Counted from the first letter of the stretch, positions 54,297 through 64,000 are shown. The stretch is DNA of 64,000 nucleotides from Serratia liquefaciens (GCA_012719855.1 JAAXZN010000034.1:1-64000), one strand, 5' to 3'. Notes: a model not told the origin generated them from the sequence alone. Numbers and translations: made by a program.

Positions 54297-55226
54297 TCAA
54301 GATTGAATAACGGCAGGCGAAATCTGCGCCAATCGGGCCGGGAGTCGCGCAAGCAAATGGTCCACCGCCAGCCTGATTTTCAAGGGCTGGTAAGCGCGGC
54401 GAGGCCAGACGGCGTTAACCGGAAAATCAACGCTGGCGCAGTCGCGCATCAGCGCCACCAGCCGCCCTTCGGCAAGGTGTTCGCGGGCCAGCCAATAAGG
54501 CAGCCAAACCACACCGGCCCCGCTGACGGCGGCGTTGGTGATGGCTTGCATATCGTCCATCAGGATCCTGGCCGCTGGCCGTATCTCCTGCTGGCTGCCA
54601 TCGGCATCCCTGAGTAGCCACCTCTGGACCATGCCGGCGCGCAAGTAACCTACCGCCTGATGCTGGCCAAGTTCCCGCAGCGAGTGCGGCTCGCCGCAAC
54701 GCTGCAAATAGGCCGGTGACGCACAGAATGTCATGCCGTGCTGGCCGAGCCGTCGACCAATCAGGCTGCTGCTGTCGGGCAAATCGCCGATACGAATGGC
54801 CAGATCGACCCCCTCTTCAATCAAATCCACCGTTCGATCGCTGAAGGAAAGTTCCAGCGTCAGCTGCGGGTGCTGTAACGCCAACTCCGTCAGCAGCGGC
54901 GCAATGCACAGGTGGCCGAACAGTACCGGCATCGACACCCGCAGCCGCCCGCTGGCCTGGACCTTACCGCTCTCCAACAAGGTTTCAGCGCTGTTGATGG
55001 TCGCCAACGCCTGCCGACAATGCTCATAGAACAGCACCCCTTCATCCGTCAGGCTTTGGCTGCGCGTAGTCCGCACAAACAGCATCACCCCGAGCCGCTG
55101 TTCCAGCCGCGAAATGATTTTGCTGACGGCGGAACGGGTCAGATGCAGTTTTTCTGCGGCACTGGCAAAGCTGCCGGCTTCCGCCACGGCAACGAATATC
55201 GGTATTCCGCTCAGTTCACTTCGCAT
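54297..55226 (-). CDS. LysR-family transcriptional regulator
   Basis: 309 residues. N-terminal winged helix VAVAEAGSFASAAEKLHLTRSAVSKIISRLEQRLG, effector domain from ~90 (GRLRVSMPVLFGHLCIAPLL). Divergent from the azoreductase gene 145 bp away, the usual layout for a LysR regulator and its target. Confidence 0.9.
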   Translation of the reverse strand: MRSELSGIPIFVAVAEAGSFASAAEKLHLTRSAVSKIISRLEQRLGVMLFVRTTRSQSLTDEGVLFYEHCRQALATINSAETLLESGKVQASGRLRVSMPVLFGHLCIAPLLTELALQHPQLTLELSFSDRTVDLIEEGVDLAIRIGDLPDSSSLIGRRLGQHGMTFCASPAYLQRCGEPHSLRELGQHQAVGYLRAGMVQRWLLRDADGSQQEIRPAARILMDDMQAITNAAVSGAGVVWLPYWLAREHLAEGRLVALMRDCASVDFPVNAVWPRRAYQPLKIRLAVDHLLARLPARLAQISPAVIQS

Positions 55227-55371
55227 TCGATTGCGTCCACACAGGAATCAATGATGTGAAACACTATCACCACTGGTGAATATTCAGCAATGCTACCATG
55301 CATTATCCCGAATGCCACCGCGGCGCAACGGCTGCCGCACGGCTGTCCAGCACGATCATAAGGAAAATTTT

Positions 55372-55971
55372 ATGCACTCAATATTGGTACTTAAATCCAG
55401 CATCATGGGCGACCAATCCCACACCAATGGGCTGATCGACACCTTTTTGAGCGAACGCCGCGCCCGGGGGCTGCAGGATAATGTTGTGGTGCGTGACCTG
55501 GTGGATCTTAACCTGCCGGTGCTGGACGCCGAACTGTTCAGCGCTTTACGCGGCGGTGAAAACCCAAGCCAGCGGGCCAGAGCGGTGGTGGCACTTTCCG
55601 ACCAATTAATCGCCGAACTCAAAGCCAGCGATCTGCTGGTGATAGGTGCGCCAATGTACAACCACAACGTGCCGACGCATCTGAAGAATTGGTTTGATTT
55701 GGTGGCGCGGGCGCGAGTGACGTTCAACTATACCGCGACCTACCCGATGGGGCTGGTTGAGGGCGTGCGCGCCCTGGTATTCAGTTCGCGTGGCGGCGTA
55801 CACGTCGGCAGCGAAACCGATGCGGTCACCCCCTACCTGCGTTCAGTGCTGGGTTTGATGGGCATCAAGGAAGTGCAATTCGTGTATGCCGAGGGCCTGG
55901 ATATGAAACCGCATGGCCGGGACAGCGGCCTGGCAGCGGCGCGTCATCAAATTGTTGAACTGTTTTCCTGA
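55372..55971 (+). CDS. azoR: FMN-dependent NADH-azoreductase (AzoR family)
   Basis: 199 residues from ATG 55372 (AGGAAA 5 nt upstream). Flavodoxin-like fold, with the flavin loop SSIMGDQSHTN and the family motif GAPMYNHNVPTHLKNWFD. Cytoplasmic quinone/azo reductase. Distinct enough from E. coli AzoR that it may be a paralogue. Divergent from the LysR gene, which probably controls it. Confidence 0.88.
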   Translation: MHSILVLKSSIMGDQSHTNGLIDTFLSERRARGLQDNVVVRDLVDLNLPVLDAELFSALRGGENPSQRARAVVALSDQLIAELKASDLLVIGAPMYNHNVPTHLKNWFDLVARARVTFNYTATYPMGLVEGVRALVFSSRGGVHVGSETDAVTPYLRSVLGLMGIKEVQFVYAEGLDMKPHGRDSGLAAARHQIVELFS

Positions 55972-55990
55972 AGCGCAGACCCGTCTCATT

Positions 55991-56012
55991 CTGGCCTCGG
56001 GTACGAGGCCAG
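55991..56012. terminator. Hairpin between azoR and fliE
   Basis: CTGGCCTCGGGTACGAGGCCAG, perfect 9-bp stem between convergent stops; TCTTATC follows on plus. Confidence 0.65.
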
Positions 56013-56017
56013 TCTTA

Positions 56018-56332
56018 TCACACCGGCATATTCATCACTTCTTGATAAGCCGAAACCAGCTTATTACGCACCTGCACCCCTAACTGCAGCGAGATGGACG
56101 ACTTTTGCAGATCGACCATCACGTCATTCAGGCTGATGCCCGGCGCACCGACTTCGAAATCCTGTGCCTGCTTGCGTGCAGCCTGCTGGGTATCGCTGAT
56201 CTTGCCGATCGCCGCCTTCAACTCACTGGCAAAACTGACGCCCTGCGCGGATGCGCCTTGCCCCATCTGCCCTGCCTGAATCGCCGTGGTCTGCAACTGC
56301 TGCAAAACCCCTTCAATACCCTGAATTGCCAT
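56018..56332 (-). CDS. fliE: Flagellar MS ring-rod junction protein FliE
   Basis: 104 residues from ATG 56332 (GAGG 5 nt upstream), which matches the E. coli start [15 protein letters not shown]-terminal conserved [38 protein letters not shown]-type region (residues ~66-104). Divergent from fliF across ~480 bp that contain a composite ERIC. Confidence 0.95.
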   Translation of the reverse strand: MAIQGIEGVLQQLQTTAIQAGQMGQGASAQGVSFASELKAAIGKISDTQQAARKQAQDFEVGAPGISLNDVMVDLQKSSISLQLGVQVRNKLVSAYQEVMNMPV

Positions 56333-56515
56333 TATGACCTCAATAAAAACGCTGTTGCCGGACGTTGTTGCATCAGGCACTACTTTGATGCTGAACACCC
56401 TAACACAGCATTTTCATCCTAAAGCGGCTAATTAACTGCAAAAAACCCGGCTTATCGGGCCATCGAAATCGGCCCCAAGGGCGAATAATACCATGCCCAG
56501 AAATGGGAGCGCCGC

Positions 56516-56689
56516 TATACCCGTCGCTTTTCAAGTTGCAGCGTTGTTGTCTGCCCGGGCTTATCCCAATGGCTGTAGGGGGCGAATAAATTCGCCCCGA
56601 TTAACTCAGGCGCTGCATGCTGCGCCCCTACAAGACCGAGGGATGAGCGAGCGGGTCGCCTGGCAGCAACTTGAAAGGCATAGGGTATA
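56516..56689 (-). repeat. Composite ERIC with palindromic insert
   Basis: 174 bp. Ends TATACCCGTCGCTTTTCAAG and CTTGAAAGGCATAGGGTATA match the intact ERIC at 63509 in opposite orientation. The centre (56572-56633) holds the insert GGGGGCGAATAAATTCGCCCC...GGCGCTGCATGCTGCGCCCC, in the same position and orientation relative to ERIC as in the copy at 9935. Located between fliE and fliF. Confidence 0.85.
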
Positions 56690-56813
56690 TTTATATGTGT
56701 ATCAGGGAGTCTGTTTTGTCACACAACGCTAACCACACCGTTCATCAGCCTGGCAGGGAGCTACGCCGTGGCCCGCACCGGATCCTGAGCGTCATTGAAG
56801 GACTCGGGCTAAA

Positions 56814-58514
56814 ATGAATGCTTCAATCTCCGCTACCGAAAGCCGCGATAATGGCCTGCTGGCCATGTGGAACCGTCTGCGCGCCAACCCAAAAGTCCCG
56901 CTGCTGATTGCGGCCTCCGCAGCCATCGCCATCGTGGTCGCGCTGCTGTTATGGGTGAAAAGTCCAGACTACCGCGTGCTGTACAGCAACATTAACGATC
57001 GCGACGGCGGCGCCATCGTCACCCAGCTGCCGCAGATGAACATCCCCTACCGCTTTGCCGAAAACGGCGCAGCGTTGCTGATCCCGGCCGAGAAAGTGCA
57101 TGAAACCCGTCTGCGTTTGGCGCAGCTCGGCCTGCCCAAAGGCGGTGCCGTGGGCTTCGAACTGCTGGATCAGGAAAAATTCGGCATCAGCCAGTTCAGC
57201 GAGCAAATCAACTATCAGCGAGCGCTGGAAGGTGAATTGTCCCGTACCATCGAATCACTGGGGCCGGTACAAAACGCCCGGGTGCATTTGGCTCTGCCCA
57301 AGCCTTCGCTGTTTGTCCGCGAGCAAAAATCCCCTTCCGCTTCCGTGACCCTGACGTTGCAGCCGGGTCGGGCTCTGGATGACGGCCAGATCAACGCCAT
57401 CGTTTATATGGTCTCGAGCAGCGTAGCCGGTTTACCGCCGGGCAACGTGACGGTGGTCGATCAGGCCGGGCGCCTGCTGACTCAGTCCGACGGCACCGGA
57501 CGCGATCTGAACGCCGCACAGCTTAAATACGCCAGCGAAGTGGAAAACCGCTACCAGCGCCGTATCGAAGCGATTTTGGCCCCGATGGTCGGCAGCGCTA
57601 ACGTGCGCGCCCAGGTCACCGCGCAGATCGACTTCTCCACCCGCGAACAAGCCGACGAAGAGTACCAGCCTAACCAAGCGCCGAATAAGGCCGCCGTACG
57701 CTCGCAGCAAATGAGCCAAAGCGATCAAATTGGTGGGCCACTGGTCGGTGGCGTGCCGGGTGCACTGTCCAATCAGCCGAGCGCGCCGGCTGCCGCCCCG
57801 ATTGAAACCGCCCAACCGGCCACCGCCGGCACTAATGCCGATGCGGCTAAAACCGATACGGCCACGGCGCGCAGTTCCGCAGCCAAGGGCAGCGGGCCGC
57901 AAAACTCGCGCCGCGATGAAACCACCAACTATGAGGTCGATCGCACCATTCGCCATACCCAGCATAAAGCCGGGACGGTACAGCGGCTGTCGGTCGCGGT
58001 GGTCATCAACTATCGCGGCACTGATAAGGACGGCAAACCGCTGCCGATGAGCAAAGAGCAGTTGGCGCAGATCGAATCGCTGGCGCGTGAGTCGATGGGC
58101 TTCTCCAGCGCCCGTGGCGATACCCTCAACGTGGTCAACACGCCGTTTACCGATAACGAAATTACCGGGGGCGAGCTGCCGTTCTGGCAAAGCCAGTCGT
58201 TTATCGATCGTCTGATCGACGCTGGCCGCTACCTGCTGATCCTGCTGGTCGCCTGGGTACTGTGGCGCAAACTGGTGCGTCCGCAACTGCAAAACCGTCA
58301 GGCGGTACAAAAGGCTGCGCTCGCCGCCGCCGCAACGCCGATGGCCAAACCGGCCGACAGCAGCAAACCCAGCAATGAGGAGCTGGCGCAGCACAGGAAA
58401 TCCCAGCAGCGCGTCAGTGCAGAAGTCCAGAGCCAGCGGATCCGCGATTTGGCTGATAAAGACCCACGCGTGGTCGCTCTGGTAATCCGCCAATGGATGA
58501 GTAACGAATTATGA
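56814..58514 (+). CDS. fliF: Flagellar MS-ring protein FliF
   Basis: 566 residues. Two membrane segments ([21 protein letters not shown] near 28-48 and [16 protein letters not shown] near 472-487) bracket the YscJ-like ring-building domain ([23 protein letters not shown]). A disordered Ala/Pro/Thr-rich insert spans ~300-360. The C-terminal cytoplasmic tail ([13 protein letters not shown]) binds FliG. First gene of fliFGHIJK. Confidence 0.97.
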   Translation: MNASISATESRDNGLLAMWNRLRANPKVPLLIAASAAIAIVVALLLWVKSPDYRVLYSNINDRDGGAIVTQLPQMNIPYRFAENGAALLIPAEKVHETRLRLAQLGLPKGGAVGFELLDQEKFGISQFSEQINYQRALEGELSRTIESLGPVQNARVHLALPKPSLFVREQKSPSASVTLTLQPGRALDDGQINAIVYMVSSSVAGLPPGNVTVVDQAGRLLTQSDGTGRDLNAAQLKYASEVENRYQRRIEAILAPMVGSANVRAQVTAQIDFSTREQADEEYQPNQAPNKAAVRSQQMSQSDQIGGPLVGGVPGALSNQPSAPAAAPIETAQPATAGTNADAAKTDTATARSSAAKGSGPQNSRRDETTNYEVDRTIRHTQHKAGTVQRLSVAVVINYRGTDKDGKPLPMSKEQLAQIESLARESMGFSSARGDTLNVVNTPFTDNEITGGELPFWQSQSFIDRLIDAGRYLLILLVAWVLWRKLVRPQLQNRQAVQKAALAAAATPMAKPADSSKPSNEELAQHRKSQQRVSAEVQSQRIRDLADKDPRVVALVIRQWMSNEL

Positions 58515-59503
58515 GTCTGACCGGAACCGAAAAAAGCGCCATCCTGCTGATGACGCTGGGCGAAGACCGCGCCGCCGAAGTATTCAAGCACCTCTCCTCG
58601 CGTGAAGTGCAGCAGCTGAGTGGCACCATGGCCAGCATGAGCCAGGTATCGCACAAGCAGCTCAATGAAATACTGCGTGAGTTCGAAGACGACGCCGAAC
58701 AGTATGCTGCGCTGAGCGTCAACGCCAGCGACTACCTGCGTTCGGTGCTGGTCAAGGCGTTGGGCGAAGAACGTGCCGCCAGCCTGCTGGAGGATATTCT
58801 CGAATCCCGCGAGACCACCACCGGCATGGAAACGCTCAACTTTATGGAGCCAATGAGCGCCGCCGATCTGATCCGCGACGAGCATCCGCAGATCATCGCC
58901 ACCATCCTGGTGCACCTCAAGCGTGGCCAGGCTGCGGATATTCTGGCGCTGTTCGACGAACGGCTGCGCAACGACGTGATGTTGCGTATCGCCACCTTCG
59001 GCGGCGTGCAGCCGGCGGCGCTGGCGGAACTGACCGAAGTGCTCAACAACCTGCTCGACGGCCAGAACCTCAAGCGCAGCAAAATGGGCGGCGTACGTAC
59101 CGCGGCCGAGATCATCAACCTGATGAAAACGCAGCAGGAAGAGGCGGTTATCGACGCCATGCGCGAATACGACGGCGAGCTGGCGCAGAAGATCATCGAC
59201 GAAATGTTCCTGTTCGAGAACCTGGTGGAAGTCGACGATCGCAGCATCCAGCGCCTGTTGCAGGAAGTGGAAGGCGAATCCTTGCTGGTGGCGCTCAAAG
59301 GCGCGGAACAGCCGCTGCGCGAGAAGTTCCTCAAAAACATGTCGCAACGCGCCGCAGACATCCTGCGCGACGATCTGGCCAACCGTGGCCCGGTGCGCAT
59401 GTCGCAGGTGGAAAACGAGCAGAAGGCTATCCTGCTGGTCGTCCGTCGTTTGGCCGAGAGTGGCGAAATGATTATCGGCGGTGGCGAGGACACCTATGTC
59501 TGA
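58511..59503 (+). CDS. fliG: Flagellar motor switch protein FliG
   Basis: 330 residues. The ATG overlaps the fliF stop (ATGA). Starts [26 protein letters not shown]. Middle [22 protein letters not shown], and C-terminal torque domain with [22 protein letters not shown] and [20 protein letters not shown]. Couples rotor to stator. Confidence 0.97.
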   Translation: MSLTGTEKSAILLMTLGEDRAAEVFKHLSSREVQQLSGTMASMSQVSHKQLNEILREFEDDAEQYAALSVNASDYLRSVLVKALGEERAASLLEDILESRETTTGMETLNFMEPMSAADLIRDEHPQIIATILVHLKRGQAADILALFDERLRNDVMLRIATFGGVQPAALAELTEVLNNLLDGQNLKRSKMGGVRTAAEIINLMKTQQEEAVIDAMREYDGELAQKIIDEMFLFENLVEVDDRSIQRLLQEVEGESLLVALKGAEQPLREKFLKNMSQRAADILRDDLANRGPVRMSQVENEQKAILLVVRRLAESGEMIIGGGEDTYV

Positions 59504-60200
59504 TCGCATTAATACCCTGCCCTGGCAGCCCTGGTCGCTCAACGATCTCAACGAGCCCAAACCGGTGCTCGACCCGCTGCCGCTGCCGGTGGAAATCACC
59601 GACGGCGCACCGCTGGACGACAGCCTGGTTCGGGAACAGCAGCTCACCCAGCTCCGCCTGCAGGCGGAGCAGCAGGGCCAGCAGTTAGGCTATGCGGACG
59701 GGCAGCAAAAAGGCTACGACGCCGGGTTCCAGGCCGGCATGGAAGAGGGTCGCCAACAGGGCTTGCTGGAAGCTCAGCAACAGCAGCAGCCGCTGACCGC
59801 GCACTGGCAGCATCTGGTGACGGAATTCCAGCACACGCTGGACGCCCTCGACAGCGTGATTGCCTCGCGCCTGATGCAGCTGGCTCTGACTGCCGCCAAA
59901 CAGGTACTGGGCCAACCGCCAGTGTGCGACGGCACTGCCCTGCTGGCGCAGATCCAACAGTTGATCCAGCAGGAGCCGATGTTCAGCGGCAAGCCGCAGC
60001 TGCGCGTGCACCCGGACGACTATCAGCGAATCGAGCAACAGTTGGGTGCTACGCTCAGTCTGCACGGCTGGCGGTTACTGGCGGACGGTCAGTTGCACCC
60101 TGGCGGCTGCAAGGTCAGCGCCGACGAAGGCGATCTCGACGCCAGCCTGGCAACCCGTTGGCATGAGCTCTGCCGTCTGGCCGCTCCGGGAGACGTGTAA
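59496..60200 (+). CDS. fliH: Flagellar export ATPase regulator FliH
   Basis: 234 residues from ATG 59496 ([13 protein letters not shown]), which overlaps the fliG stop by 8 bp. Gln/Gly-rich GxxxG-type repeats ([20 protein letters not shown]) around 65-90 form the FliI-binding helical region. Negative regulator and anchor of FliI at the export gate. Confidence 0.95.
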   Translation: MSDRINTLPWQPWSLNDLNEPKPVLDPLPLPVEITDGAPLDDSLVREQQLTQLRLQAEQQGQQLGYADGQQKGYDAGFQAGMEEGRQQGLLEAQQQQQPLTAHWQHLVTEFQHTLDALDSVIASRLMQLALTAAKQVLGQPPVCDGTALLAQIQQLIQQEPMFSGKPQLRVHPDDYQRIEQQLGATLSLHGWRLLADGQLHPGGCKVSADEGDLDASLATRWHELCRLAAPGDV

Positions 60201-61561
60201 TGACCCTGCGCCTCGGCCGCTGGCTGACCTCACTGGATGCGCTGGAAAAACGCATCGCACACGCCCCGACGGTACGCCGCTACGGCCGCCTGACCCGCGC
60301 CACCGGTTTGGTGCTGGAAGCCACCGGGCTACAGCTGCCGATCGGTGCCACCTGCCTGATCGAGCGTCACGACGCCGGTGAGGTCCAGGAAGTAGAAAGC
60401 GAAGTGGTCGGTTTTAACGGCCAGCGGCTGTTTCTGATGCCGCTGGAAGAAGTGGAAGGCATCGTGCCCGGCGCCCGGGTTTACGCCCGCATCTCGCCGG
60501 AAGGCCAAAGCGCCAGTAAGCAACTGCCGCTCGGTCCGGCCCTGCTGGGGCGGGTACTGGACGGCAGCTCCAAGCCGCTCGACGGCCTGCCTGCACCGGA
60601 AACCGGCTATCGTGCACCGCTGATCACCGCGCCATTCAACCCGCTGCAGCGTACGCCGATCGAACAGGTACTGGACGTCGGCGTGCGAACCATCAACGGC
60701 CTGTTGACCGTCGGTCGCGGTCAGCGCATGGGGCTGTTTGCCGGTTCCGGCGTCGGTAAAAGCGTGCTGTTGGGCATGATGGCGCGTTACACCCAGGCCG
60801 ACGTGATTGTCGTCGGTCTGATCGGCGAACGTGGCCGTGAGGTGAAAGACTTTATCGAAAACATCCTCGGCCCCGAAGGCCGGGCGCGTTCGGTGGTGAT
60901 CGCCGCGCCAGCGGACGTCTCACCGCTGCTGCGCATGCAGGGTGCGGCCTACGCCACACGCATCGCTGAAGATTTCCGCGATCGCGGTCAGCACGTGCTG
61001 TTGATCATGGATTCACTGACGCGCTACGCCATGGCGCAACGAGAGATAGCCCTCGCCATCGGCGAGCCGCCGGCCACCAAAGGCTACCCGCCATCCGTTT
61101 TCGCCAAGCTGCCGGCACTGGTCGAACGTGCGGGCAACGGCATCAGCGGCGGCGGATCCATTACCGCCTTTTATACCGTGCTGACCGAAGGCGATGACCA
61201 GCAGGATCCGATCGCCGATTCGGCTCGCGCCATCCTCGACGGCCACGTGGTGCTGTCACGGCGCCTGGCGGAGGCCGGCCACTACCCGGCCATCGACATT
61301 GAAGCCTCCATCAGCCGCGCCATGACCTCGCTGATTGATGAAGAGCACTATCGTCGGGTGCGTAACTTCAAACAGATGTTGGCCAGCTACCAACGCAACC
61401 GCGATTTGATCAGCGTCGGCGCTTACGTCGCAGGCAGCGACCCGCTGCTGGATAAGGCCATGACGCTGTATCCGCAGATGGAAGCCTATCTGCAGCAGGG
61501 CATTTTCGAGCGCAGCGGCTACCAGGACGCCTGCCAGCAGTTACAGCAGTTGATCGTTTAA
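60200..61561 (+). CDS. fliI: Flagellum-specific export ATPase FliI
   Basis: 453 residues. Starts in the fliH stop (TAATG). F1-beta-like: Walker A AGSGVGKS (181-188), catalytic segment [16 protein letters not shown], Walker [19 protein letters not shown]. Drives substrate unloading at the flagellar type III export gate. Confidence 0.97.
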   Translation: MTLRLGRWLTSLDALEKRIAHAPTVRRYGRLTRATGLVLEATGLQLPIGATCLIERHDAGEVQEVESEVVGFNGQRLFLMPLEEVEGIVPGARVYARISPEGQSASKQLPLGPALLGRVLDGSSKPLDGLPAPETGYRAPLITAPFNPLQRTPIEQVLDVGVRTINGLLTVGRGQRMGLFAGSGVGKSVLLGMMARYTQADVIVVGLIGERGREVKDFIENILGPEGRARSVVIAAPADVSPLLRMQGAAYATRIAEDFRDRGQHVLLIMDSLTRYAMAQREIALAIGEPPATKGYPPSVFAKLPALVERAGNGISGGGSITAFYTVLTEGDDQQDPIADSARAILDGHVVLSRRLAEAGHYPAIDIEASISRAMTSLIDEEHYRRVRNFKQMLASYQRNRDLISVGAYVAGSDPLLDKAMTLYPQMEAYLQQGIFERSGYQDACQQLQQLIV

Positions 61562-61583
61562 CGTCACCAAAGGCGCAAACCCG

Positions 61584-62030
61584 ATGAAACCACAGTCCCC
61601 CCTGATTACCCTGCGCGATCTGGCGCAGGATGCAGTAGAACAGGCGACTCGCCAACTGGGCCAGGTGCGCCAAGCTCAGCAAGCCGCTGAACAGCAACTT
61701 TCCATGCTGCTCAACTATCAGGATGAGTACCGTCAGAAGCTGAATAATCAACTGAGCGGCGGCATGGAATCGTCTAATTGGCAGAACTACCAGCAGTTTA
61801 TCGGCACGCTGGAACAGGCGATCGCCCAGCACCGCCAGCAGTTGACGCAGTGGGGAGAGAAAGTGGACCACGCGATGAAACAATGGCAGGACAAACAGCA
61901 ACGGCTGAACGCTTTCGAAACCCTGCATACCCGAGCCCAGAGCGCGGAGTTGCAGTTGGAGAACAAACGGGATCAAAAACTGATGGATGAGTTCGCTCAA
62001 CGCAGTGCACAAAGGAATATACATCAATGA
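61584..62030 (+). CDS. fliJ: Flagellar export chaperone FliJ
   Basis: 148 residues, almost entirely coiled coil (LRDLAQDAVEQATRQLGQVR and further Gln-rich heptads). Homologous to the F1 gamma subunit; it acts in the FliI ring and as escort for chaperones. 22 bp after fliI, with AAGGCG upstream. Confidence 0.94.
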   Translation: MKPQSPLITLRDLAQDAVEQATRQLGQVRQAQQAAEQQLSMLLNYQDEYRQKLNNQLSGGMESSNWQNYQQFIGTLEQAIAQHRQQLTQWGEKVDHAMKQWQDKQQRLNAFETLHTRAQSAELQLENKRDQKLMDEFAQRSAQRNIHQ

Positions 62031-63241
62031 ACCTGAACGCTTTGCCGGGCCCGTCGCTGCCGGGCGATACCGGCCTGTTGCCGGACGCGCAGCTGCCGCT
62101 GGATGAGTCATCGCTCTCTTCCGCTTTTGCTCAACTGCTTGGCGCCCGCGTGCTGCCAGCCGACAAGTCCGCAGGCAAGCCGTCACCGATGGCGTTAAGC
62201 GCAGAAGAAGACTCTGCGCCGCTGAGCCGCAACCAACTGACGCAGTTACTGGCCGCGTTCGGCGAGCGCGATGGGCTGTTAGCGCCTTCGCTGTTAAAGC
62301 AAGGCCAGCCAGTCTCCATCAGCAACGACGAGGAGCCGACGTTGGAGCGATCGCCGCACGACACCGCGCAGCGGCCTGCCGGTGAGATCGACGCCGCTAC
62401 GCTGCAAGCGCTGTTCGCCATGCTGCCGATCGCCATTCCCCCAGCAATGCCTGATGCAGGTAGCGGCGCGGCGGAACTGAGCCTTCAAGGCGATCAAGAT
62501 ACTCCTCAGCCTGCAACGCTCCTCGGCGCTTCGCTGGGGCGCCAGACTGAGGTAACGGACACGCAAAAGGCGCCAACGCCGGTAACCCCAGCGTCTCTCG
62601 GCAGTGAAAGCCGTGCCGACAGCCCACAGCAAATTGCAGTTGCGCACGAAAAACCGGATGCCGCGGCGTTGAAGCTTGGCGCAGATAGCCAATCGCCAAC
62701 GCCGAATGCCTCTCTGATCGCCCCACCGGTCTCCAGCCCGACTATCGCGGCAGCGCCAACCGCTGCGTTGGTCACTGCCCCGCCTACGCCGCAGCTAAAT
62801 GCCCAGTTGGGCAGCCCGGAGTGGCAGCAGGCGTTGAACCAACAGGTACTGATGTTCCATCGCAACGGTCAGCAAAGCGCCGAGCTGCGTCTGCATCCGC
62901 AGGAACTGGGGGCGTTACAGATCACCCTCAAGCTGGATGACAACCAGGCGCAGCTGCACATTGCCTCGGCACATGGCCAGGTCCGAGCCGCCGTGGAAGC
63001 GGCGATGCCGCAACTGCGTCATGCGCTGGCTGAGAGTGGCATCAATTTGGGACAAAGCAGCGTGGGCGGCGACCAGATGCCGCAGTGGCAACAGGCGCAG
63101 CAGCACAATGGCGGGCAGCAGGGTCGCCCGGATTATCGCGAGCGTCAGGGCGACGGCGATTTGTCCGCCGATGCCCACAGCGCGCCGCCGGAATTGCAGG
63201 CGATGGCCCGCGCCGTCAGCGGCGTTGATATTTTCGCCTGA
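62027..63241 (+). CDS. fliK: Flagellar hook-length control protein FliK
   Basis: 404 residues. The ATG overlaps the fliJ stop (ATGA). A long Ala/Pro/Ser-rich N-terminal ruler (to ~250) precedes the conserved C-terminal switch domain with ELRLHPQELGALQITLKLDD and QVRAAVEAAMPQLRHALAESG. It is secreted, measures hook length, and switches export specificity. Confidence 0.94.
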   Translation: MNLNALPGPSLPGDTGLLPDAQLPLDESSLSSAFAQLLGARVLPADKSAGKPSPMALSAEEDSAPLSRNQLTQLLAAFGERDGLLAPSLLKQGQPVSISNDEEPTLERSPHDTAQRPAGEIDAATLQALFAMLPIAIPPAMPDAGSGAAELSLQGDQDTPQPATLLGASLGRQTEVTDTQKAPTPVTPASLGSESRADSPQQIAVAHEKPDAAALKLGADSQSPTPNASLIAPPVSSPTIAAAPTAALVTAPPTPQLNAQLGSPEWQQALNQQVLMFHRNGQQSAELRLHPQELGALQITLKLDDNQAQLHIASAHGQVRAAVEAAMPQLRHALAESGINLGQSSVGGDQMPQWQQAQQHNGGQQGRPDYRERQGDGDLSADAHSAPPELQAMARAVSGVDIFA

Positions 63242-63324
63242 GTGGCCGCAAACGCCCAAGCTGGAACGCTTTTCCCTGCCTATTCTGGCTATTGCGTACC
63301 GGAATAGGCGCGATAATACCGTTA

Positions 63325-63506
63325 CCCTTCATACTTGAAGCTGCATTTGCGCGCCCCGGCCATATAGTTATCTATGCTGCTGGGAACTTACAAACTTGCC
63401 GGCGCGATGCAACTCCAAATATTTTGGGTAAATTATGTCATGCGTGCGGCTTTTACACGCGCTATATACCCGCGAGATCTTAGGTTGCAGCTTGAAAAAT
63501 GAAGGG
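63325..63506. repeat. Inverted-repeat element, ~182 bp
   Basis: Ends CCCTTCATACTTGAAGCTGCA and TGCAGCTTGAAAAATGAAGGG are imperfect inverted repeats. No coding capacity. The termini resemble a diverged ERIC/IRU family. It abuts the ERIC at 63509. Confidence 0.7.
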
Positions 63507-63508
63507 CA

Positions 63509-63635
63509 TATACCCTATGGATTTCAAGTTGCAGCTAGGCGCCCAGCTCACTCATCCCCAGGAGCTTACTCTAGTAAGTGACTGGGGGGAGTGAGTGCAG
63601 GGAACAACGCTGCAGCTTGAAAGACGACGGGTATA
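63509..63635 (+). repeat. Intact ERIC (IRU) element, 127 bp
   Basis: Exact 127-bp ERIC length. Ends TATACCCTATGGATTTCAAG and GCTTGAAAGACGACGGGTATA, core CATCCCCAGGAGCTTACT/AGTAAGTGACTGGGG. Lies between fliK and fliL, ~22 bp before the fliL start. Confidence 0.95.
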
Positions 63636-63657
63636 ACAACAGGAATTTGATTTATCT

Positions 63658-64000
63658 ATGTCTCAAAATACCCTACCGGCAGCACCGAAACGCTCCCTTC
63701 TGGTCATTCTGCTGGTGCTGATAACCCTCGTCGCCTGCGGCGCGGCCGGCTACAGCTGGTGGCAGCTCAAGCAGCACCAGGAGGGCGCGCAGCCCGCAGC
63801 CAAAGAACTTCCCCCGGCCGCACCGGTGTTTATGCCGCTGGACACCTTTACCGTCAATCTGATGACGCCCGATAACAACCCGGATCGCGTGTTGTATATC
63901 GGCCTGACGTTACGCTTGCCGGATGAAAGTACCCGCCGCCAACTGAATGATTTCCTGCCGGAGGTGCGCAGCCGTCTGCTGATGCTGCTGTCCCGTCAGG
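63658..64000 (+). CDS. fliL: Flagellar basal-body protein FliL (cut by the window end)
   Basis: 114 residues visible. Short cytoplasmic N-terminus, one membrane anchor (SLLVILLVLITLVACGAAGYSWW) and the periplasmic domain PVFMPLDTFTVNLMTPDN...RVLYIGLTLRLPDE. Stator-associated protein that supports swarming torque. The RBS is weak (AGGA at ~13 nt). It would start fliLMNOPQR, separated here from fliK by repeats. Confidence 0.95.
   Translation, partial: MSQNTLPAAPKRSLLVILLVLITLVACGAAGYSWWQLKQHQEGAQPAAKELPPAAPVFMPLDTFTVNLMTPDNNPDRVLYIGLTLRLPDESTRRQLNDFLPEVRSRLLMLLSRQ

Noticed and set aside
56493-56732. 79-residue frame between fliE and fliF
   Set aside because: Lies entirely within the composite ERIC repeat.
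63292-63483. 63-residue frame between fliK and fliL
   Set aside because: Covered by the inverted-repeat element; no RBS.
9935-63635. Possible CRISPR-like repetition
   Set aside because: Repeats are dispersed ERIC and palindromic elements, single at each place, with no regular spacers and no cas genes.
1-64000. tRNA, rRNA, integrase, transposase or prophage genes
   Set aside because: No cloverleaf-like sequences, IS ends with a transposase, or phage structural genes were seen.

Overview
The window is chromosomal DNA of an enterobacterium, most probably Serratia (S. liquefaciens/proteamaculans/plymuthica type). The basis is the high GC coding sequence, the close protein resemblance to E. coli/Klebsiella orthologues (ChaA, ChaC, TcyJLN, FliA, PhoH, PutA, PqqU), the presence of nas genes, efeUOB and lpxO, and a textbook 127-bp ERIC repeat. 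The species assignment is inference; no rRNA or tRNA is present.

Layout. (1) Positions 1-11430, minus strand: nitrate assimilation, nasR then nasF-E-D-(C+B)-A. NasC and NasB/NirBD are joined in one 1382-residue frame. The nasR-nasF gap contains a candidate NtrC enhancer, an ERIC element, a sigma54 promoter, two ANTAR-type hexaloop hairpins and an intrinsic terminator, so a complete Ntr plus nitrate-antitermination switch can be read from the DNA. (2) 11490-18179, minus: a peptide/nickel/opine-type ABC importer (two permeases, two ATPases) flanked by two paralogous binding proteins. (3) 18180-19845: an AT-rich patch with an ATP-grasp (DUF4343-type) gene and an orphan small ORF. (4) 19846-25351: cbl, chaC, a chaB remnant, a Fur-type siderophore-interacting flavoprotein, chaA, lpxO. 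(5) 25810-29573, plus: a Tat-exported molybdoenzyme operon (DmsABC-like) with an FNR box. (6) phoH, pqqU (yncD), efeUOB (reading efeU-efeO-efeB on minus). (7) putP/putA divergon with GTTGCA sites for PutA. (8) hicAB toxin-antitoxin. (9) the cystine block tcyN-tcyL-tcyJ-dcyD, then a flagellar region fliZ-fliA-fliC / fliD-S-T, an AraC regulator, two tiny membrane ORFs, a LysR/azoR pair, fliE, and fliF-G-H-I-J-K-L running off the right edge.

How the parts work together. NasF-E-D import nitrate, NasA with the NasC-like module reduces it to nitrite, and the NasB/NirBD module reduces nitrite to ammonium; NasR senses nitrate/nitrite and releases the leader terminator. PutP imports proline, and PutA oxidises it and represses the divergon. 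TcyJLN import cystine and DcyD degrades D-cysteine. EfeUOB and the siderophore-interacting protein serve iron supply. The fli genes cover sigma28, filament, cap, export chaperones, MS ring, switch and export ATPase.

Most noteworthy are the NasC-NasB fusion with a retained internal ribosome-binding site, the ERIC wedged between the NtrC site and the nasF promoter, the decayed chaB beside an inserted Fur-regulated gene, a recurring composite ERIC-plus-insert repeat, and the unassigned molybdoenzyme and ATP-grasp loci. I did not find a clearly new multi-gene defence or secretion system.
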